A DNA stretch of 64,000 nt from Hippophae tibetana (lineage: Eukaryota > Streptophyta > Magnoliopsida > Rosales > Elaeagnaceae), in NCBI GenBank assembly GCA_037013495.1, contig CM072811.1, positions 17,428,659 through 17,492,658 of the forward strand. The letters are read 5' to 3'. Numbering within the stretch: the stretch's first letter is position 1; each line of letters begins with the position of its first letter. Shown here piece by piece: positions 58,489 through 64,000 of this stretch. The notes below the pieces were generated by a model, which was given only the letters and a program-made list of their open reading frames with translations, was not told the origin of the DNA and did no database searches. The position numbers were made by a program, and so were the translations under genes.

Positions 58489-61400
58489 TTAAGAGCCTGA
58501 CATATATGTGTATCGTGTCTGTGCTCCTATGATAAGCTCAACGACTTTCCCTGCACATGCCAAAGAAATACATCAATGCATCAAACAAGCATGCGCAAAA
58601 CATTAGAAAGAAAGTTTAAATGAGAAAAAAAGGGAGTGGAGAAACTGTGGATCATCAACCACACCTATAAGAGATCCGACTATAGGTACAGGTTCCAAAA
58701 CCTTCTCTGTGCTTTCAAGTCTTTGCCTAAAAGTTTCAACAACCATAGTCATGTTATGAAAATGTAGTACTATATATGTTTTAGAGCATGAATAAATAAC
58801 TCTTTCATTCATCAATACCTAGTATACTTGCTAAAAAATGGATCCCTCATCAGGTACAGTGCCCACAACAGCTTTCGTCTTCTAACCTGCATCACACTCA
58901 AGATATTGAAACCTATTCAGCAATAGCTCCAGTTATACAAGGAAAAAAATCGATAACAGAAAGATCCTTCTAAAGGTACTAGACTGCCTCTCATCAAAAG
59001 CCTAATCAACCTTGTATGTCAATGATTTATGCAAGCTCAGAATTAAAGTGCTCTAACCTCGTGCCTTTCGGGGGATGAAAGATGGAAGTGCTTATTTCTA
59101 CTATCCTCCCTTGACATGATTCTTGAAAGAATGCCCGTACCAATTAAGTCCACAGCCAGTGAAAGAGACCACGGAATCCATGATTGAATCCCATAACGCC
59201 GTATTAATAAGACATAAATAAGAGGCCTCATGATAAATAAGACTTCTTCAGTTACAAATAAAGCCCCATGAAAACCCTTTTCGGCCAGTACAGAGGAAAG
59301 TGTTGGCCTTTTGACTGGAGGAGCTGCAGGAAAATAAAAGCAATGTTACTAGAAATCACCATTGAAAATAGAGCTAAGAGTGAGAGAACACAAACTGGTT
59401 CATTGTGTGATCCATGTAGAATATCAGAATATGTCTATTAAAAAGCAAAGTAACACTACAGTAGATAAATTACAGAAGTATCACTAATTTTTAATATGTA
59501 GTTTACCAGGAGGCTCTATAATTGCACGTTGGTGTTCAACCCGGTGCAACCATACAGGGTTTGATATAGTTCTAGCTTTTTTTCCAAACGTACTTAGTGC
59601 AGACATGGCTCTTCCTTCGAGATTCCATTGGATCTGTCCAGGATTACTCCTTAAGTAACCAGGGCCTTGACGCCCTTCAGGCTCAAGGAAGCCACTTCGA
59701 TGTCCTAAAGTTGAACCATCCAATTGCTTTTCATCATTTACTGTTTCTCCCCCATGCAAAAGCATCTTGTATCCACAGTTCCGGAACAAAGCTAATCTAA
59801 CCAGCACCCTGAATAACATAAAATACACCACAAGGCCAAAGTATAAAGTAAATCAAAAGTAGTTCCTAAAAGATAGTGATGACAGATCACACTATTGAAC
59901 CAAATATATTTTACTTGGTAGCCTCCATAATAGCAATGAAATTCCATTTCTTTTCATCGCCAAAATAATGTTGAGCTGCAACCTCAACCAATGTTTCTAA
60001 ATCTTTCAGTGCTGATATGCACAACGGATATGGAAAACTACTAGGCTGAGCAGGGCCAGTATATGTTCTTGGAGGAACCGCGTCGATTATGTGCTCATTG
60101 ATAGCAGTGATAATGCCAAGAAGAGCAGTAACTACAAAAGATCACAAAACTATTACAAGAAGGTTATACAAGTTCTACATTGCACTAAAAGAAGCATGAA
60201 ATAGTAAAAATAGAAGAAGAAAAGAAAAGGCAAGAACTACTCCAACCTAAGTAACTCAGTAAATGAAAGGATTTACATGGATATTCTGACTCAGTATAAA
60301 TTTCAGACTAATTTGCAAATTTTAAAGCTATGGAACTTGCAAGTTTTACAAGCCCATGGGAGGGAAGGTAGAAAAACATTAAATTCATAGTGCTTGGTTA
60401 TTTTTCCTCTCCTTTTCTATTGAACACTTGTAGATAATAATAATCATTTATTGAGTATATAGATTTTCATACCACCATACTTTTGGGGTTATTACGGATA
60501 TATTATCGAACTTTCATTTGTTACAAGTATACCATTGAACTTTTCTAATGTGACAAAAATAACATATACGTCAATCAATTGACAGAGCTTAACGGCAAAT
60601 GACATTTTCCTTGCACGTGTTACCCTAAAATCTTGAAGCCCCAAATTTTAACGCAATTTCAAATGAAATTAGGGAGAGAATCTTCATTGTTGTAGCTATC
60701 TTCTTCACTAGAGTGGGGTTTAGAGAAGAACCGAGATTCATCACCAAAGATATCAGTTGATTTGGATGGAAATGGTGGGCATCCTTCAATGTCAACACCA
60801 TAATCTTCCTCAAAGAGAGGTTTGGGAAAGAATCTAAATTCATCATCAAAGGTATCAATCAGTTTGGATCAAAATGGTAGGTCTACTGCAAACTCTTCAC
60901 TGTCTTCTTCACCAGAAAGAAGTTTGGAGATGAATCCAGATGCATCATTGAGACTATAGATTGCTTCTGATCATAGTAAGCTCTATGGTTCCCCATCTTT
61001 ATCTTCTTCATCATCATTTGGTAGAGTTATCGAATGTAGTAGAGTAAGATCTCCTAAAGCATCAGGTCTTCTAATGAAAAAGGAAAGACATTTTCATCAC
61101 TGTGTTTTTTATCTTCAGAAATTGCTTTTGTAAAATCCTCTGATGACTCACCAAGAAAATCAAATGTTTATGATCAAATATCCTTTGAGTTGGATCCCAA
61201 ATTGAAAAGGAATTAGGATGTAATGGTGTTAAAATTTGGGGCTTAAACGTTTTAGAGTAACATGTGCAAAGCACATGTCATTTGCTGTAAGCTCTGTCAA
61301 TTGATATCGATTGTATTTTTGTTACATTAAGAAAGTTTAATTGTATGCTTCAACCAAATGAAATTTCGATGATATATTTGTAAGCACGTGTCATTTTCCG

Positions 61401-62814
61401 TAAGTTCTGCCAACAGGTTAACGTCGATTGTATTTTTATTACATTAAGAAAGTTTAATCGTATGCTAGAACCAAATGAAAGCTCGATGATATCTTTGTAA
61501 CAATCCTCACAGTTTAGTGGTATAAAAATCTATTTACTCTCATTTATTTGACAAGAGGCAATGAAAAGCATCTTTCTAATTTTAAGCAAACAAGAAGCAA
61601 CCAAATGTTACCAAACTTTCACAAAACCTGCTTCTGGTCCTATCTCCGATTCAGAGAATCTTTCAGGAAGAAGCCAAGTCAATCCCTGCAGAATATTATC
61701 AAAATTCAGATGAAATAATATTCATTACAATTATGCTTTTCCTCATTAAAGGATTTTCAATTTAGAATCATCATGGATCAATCATATTCTCAGACGGAAA
61801 GTAGCAAAGTACCTACAATGGATGAGATATATATAACACAACTGATGTTCATATAAAGAAGGTTTTTGTACTCTGCTGGTCCCTAACCTTTTCCACAAAA
61901 CATCATTTGGTCCTTAAGTTTTTAAAATGCATAATTTAGTATTTAACCTTATAAATTTAACAATTTCAGTCTAATTTAACAAAAATTGGTCCCTAAACTT
62001 TTCACGAAAACATAATTTAGTCCCTATCATTTTCACAAAAACTAACAAATTGGACTGAAACTGTTGATTTTTAAAGGTTAAGGATTAAATTATATGTTTT
62101 AAAATATTAGGGACCAAATGCTATTTTGAGGTAAAAGTTAGGGATCAAAAGAGTACAAAAGCTTATAAACAATAAGCATGAAACAAAATAGGAACCATGT
62201 AGATATGGATATCAGAATTACCAAATGCCACTTTGGCCAAAAATAACTGAGATTTCCTTTCAATTTAATTACTATAAAAAACAGTTCGCATCTATTTTCT
62301 TTTCCCCTCAGAGTTACATAGATAATATTGACTAGCAAAATGCAAACTAAGAAAGCCAGATTAACAGTATAGAAAAATAAGGAGGAAAAAAAAATACTGA
62401 ACAAGCTTCTACAGACGAAGTATAGCTCCAGGAACCACTATTAGATTAATATATTTTCCAGGTGACGTTAATTCTACTCCCTAAAAGCCAACTTCCGATT
62501 GAAAATTGACAAAGCTTGTACTAGATATCCATCATTATACAATCATTATACATTATTCAAGAAATTTTTTTTTATGTTCATCAGATTTTCTCCGTTCACG
62601 AGCTTCTATGAATACTAAAAGCGACAAAAACAGGCACTATGAAGCACTAGAAACATTTAACGAATAATATGAAGTCCCAAAAATAGTATTATTGTTAATA
62701 TGATTGAAACAAAGCAATGAAATTAGAAGAATTCAGAAAACTCACATTAGCTAGTGACTCCAAGGAATGTACGTAGTCCTTGTTCTCCCTAACCCATTTC
62801 TTATATGCCTCCAT
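58489..62814 (-). CDS. PEX16: Peroxisome biogenesis factor 16 (PEX16), complete, 8 exons
   Basis: Integral peroxisomal/ER membrane protein needed for import of peroxisomal membrane proteins; the Arabidopsis gene is SHRUNKEN SEED 1. Exons: 62746-62814, 61628-61685, 59915-60131, 59507-59808, 59058-59323, 58819-58886, 58665-58726 and 58489-58550. All introns are GT-AG, all phases join, and the CDS is 1104 nt (367 aa plus TAA), the Arabidopsis length by recall. The protein starts MEAYKKWVRENKDYV, has GLTWLLPERFSESEIGPEA (24-42), VRLALFRNCGYKMLL (118-132), WNLEGRAMSAL, AVIEPP-like IIEPP, FIMRPLIYVLLIRRYG and SWIPWSLSLAVDL (membrane segments, about 245-280), and ends TRYTYMSGS. An upstream in-frame ATG at 62832 would add six residues; 62814 is preferred because it matches the family start. 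Introns 1 and 2 are 1060 and 1496 bp and carry transposons; the others are 92-183 bp. Confidence 0.96.
60453..61539. mobile_element. Non-autonomous Mutator-like element in PEX16 intron 2
   Basis: Long terminal inverted repeats: the left end GAGTATATAGATTTTCATAC is matched at the right end by the inverse of GAGTAAATAGATTTTTATAC. Similarity extends about 200 bp inwards from the left. The right arm is longer because about 110 bp are duplicated in it (61273-61380 and 61385-61500). The element is flanked by a perfect 9-bp duplication, TCATTTATT, at 60444-60452 and 61540-61548, as expected for Mutator-like transposition. No transposase is present. The interior holds a Ser-rich repeat region. Confidence 0.93.
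60663..61215 (+). pseudogene. Ser-rich in-frame repeat inside the Mutator-like element (possible captured gene fragment)
   Basis: From ATG 60663 the plus strand reads MKLGRESSLL, a stop, then three related units: SSSLEWGLEKNRDSSPKISV, SSSKRGLGKNLNSSSKVSIS and SSSPERSLEMNPDASLRL. Unit lengths are 105 and 99 bp, multiples of three, and the repeat is kept in one frame with few stops (60694-60960). It runs opposite to PEX16. The pattern suggests former coding sequence, perhaps captured from a host gene. I do not recognise the source. Confidence 0.5.
61862..62161. mobile_element. Small inverted-repeat (MITE-like) element in PEX16 intron 1
   Basis: GTTTTTGTACTCTGCTGGTC at the left is mirrored by the inverse of GCTTTTGTACTCTTTTGATC at the right. 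Similarity continues through CCCTAACYTTT, CATTTGGTCCYTAA and AATTTARTMYTTAACCTT, so the 300-bp unit is mostly two inverted arms. No exact target duplication was found. Confidence 0.75.
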
Positions 62815-63125
62815 GGCTTCCACGAATCTCATAAAATAGAGAAACAGACGAGAAGAGAGGTAGTTTTCTCCAAGCACCGAGCTCAAACTCAAACCCTATC
62901 TAGCTGAACCGCCAACCACCTTCATAAAACACAATTTTCGCCCTTCTTAAAGTAGACCCAGGTGGCTAGACGTTCAAAGAACAAGACCCTTTTCTTTAAA
63001 TTCCCTGTGGAGTAGGATCCAAAGGTTGGGGCTGACGCTAATGATGGCGTTTCTGAGAGAGCCAAAACGAGGAAGCTTTGCCGGACTAGGAAACGCCACA
63101 GCAAGATGTGCTAAACTCATTGAAA
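62815..63125 (-). promoter_or_regulatory. PEX16 5' leader and proximal promoter
   Basis: Upstream of the PEX16 start. Base composition is clearly richer in GC than the DNA further upstream, as usual for a plant 5' region. An in-frame ATG 18 bp upstream (62832) and an out-of-frame ATG region near 63104 could be upstream starts. No TATA box could be chosen with confidence. Confidence 0.45.
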
Positions 63126-64000
63126 TGACTCTTTTACCTGTCGTATGACGTAAACTAGCTTTAACTTAATTACCCTGAATAAGTTTTTTTTTCTTTTTAG
63201 TATCTCTGAGCTTAGTGAAATTTAATTTTTATTATTTTTTAAAATTAATAATTTTAATTAAAATTTAAAGATAATGAATTAAATATGTTAAATTTTAAAA
63301 ATTAAATAATTAAATAATATAAAAGATAAGTTTTTTATTAGTTAATTCTCATTCCAATTGTGTAATTTAGTTCAATTTTTAAATTTGAATTAAGTATATT
63401 AAATTTTAAAAAATAATAGACTAATATTATGCAAAAATAAATTAAGGAAACAAACTATTAAATCTGATAAAATTTATAGACCAACGACTTAATAGATCAA
63501 TATTTTTATTTTATAAAAATATAACAATAAAACTAGCTATTTGTGTTTTTTTTTATTGTTAGTTTTAAACATACACACGCAAAGTATCCTGAAATTTTTT
63601 TTGCATTAGTTTTGTAAAAAAAAAAAACAATGCATATTTACATCTTTTGTTTCCAAAAAATTGACACAAACTATGTAAAAACAAAAAAATATAATCTATA
63701 TCGATAGTTGTAAAAAATTAATACAAATTTGCAACAGTAGTTAAACGCAAGTGATCATATCTACATCATTTTTTTTACAATAATCGACATAGTGGTTTTG
63801 ATGATACAAAATCATATCTAATATCTTTTTCTATCTCATTCTCATTTTTCGCTTTCCTAGATAACGCCATGCATTGAGTGAATCTCACCACCCAACCCAG
63901 TCGTTCTGATGACCCCCTTGCTCGTTTGGTACACATATCTTGCCTCTCTAGTCCACCATTCCTCCATGTACAACTTTGAGTGCATTTTTATAAATACTTT
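63126..64000. other. AT-rich intergenic DNA at the right edge
   Basis: A/T-rich up to about 63830 with homopolymer runs. 63850-64000 is of mixed composition (CCACCCAACCCAGTCGTTCT) and may be the start of another feature beyond the window, but no frame or family is recognised. Confidence 0.45.

Noticed and set aside
59597..59800. Plus-strand 67-codon open frame
   Set aside because: Antisense to PEX16 exon 4.

Overview
The window is nuclear DNA of a flowering plant, most likely a eudicot. It is very AT-rich, has spliced genes with GT/AG introns, and is filled with plant-type transposable elements. I could not name the species. Only two host genes are well supported, one at each edge and both on the minus strand. 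At the left, exons 1-3 of LPEAT2 (a lysophospholipid acyltransferase) lie at 343-2062, and the gene runs off the left edge. At the right, a complete 8-exon PEX16 (peroxisome biogenesis factor 16) lies at 58489-62814 and encodes 367 aa. As I recall, the Arabidopsis orthologues are At2g45670 and At2g45690, so this looks like conserved gene order. The gene between them in Arabidopsis, the TCP factor At2g45680, was not found here. About 56 kb of mostly transposon DNA separates the pair.

Layout of the spacer, left to right. 2.2-5.0 kb: AT-rich intergenic DNA with a 152-bp tandem duplication and a repeat element carrying degenerate telomere-like CCCTAAA arrays. 5.0-19.4 kb: a decayed CACTA (En/Spm) DNA transposon with TNP2 transposase, DUF4216, Transposase_24-like and Ulp1-like protease remnants. 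It is split by a non-coding LTR element (9.65-15.98 kb). 19.4-28.7 kb: an old Athila-like Ty3/gypsy element on the minus strand. 28.7-32.7 kb: a LINE remnant split by a 1.76-kb solo LTR from the same LTR family as the insertion inside the CACTA element. 32.7-36.6 kb: AT-rich DNA with MITE-like inverted-repeat elements and a 17-bp minisatellite. 36.7 to about 52.2 kb: a decayed Tat-type Ty3/gypsy element with a second RNase H, downstream tandem repeats and an antisense ORF region. It is split by a much younger Ty1/copia element (45.78-51.22 kb) with LTRs of about 150-170 bp. 52.2-58.5 kb: AT-rich intergenic DNA with local duplications.

PEX16 carries two inverted-repeat elements in its introns. 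The better one is a Mutator-like element at 60453-61539 with a perfect 9-bp target duplication.

None of the element proteins has an intact reading frame. The copia element is the closest to intact: most of its stop codons look like C-to-T changes, and its two LTRs differ almost only by transitions. I saw no CRISPR array, no bacterial-type operon and no convincing RNA gene. The most noteworthy items are the conserved gene pair with a missing middle gene, the nested insertions that allow relative dating, the Mutator-like element with an in-frame Ser-rich repeat inside a PEX16 intron, and the deamination signature in the copia element.
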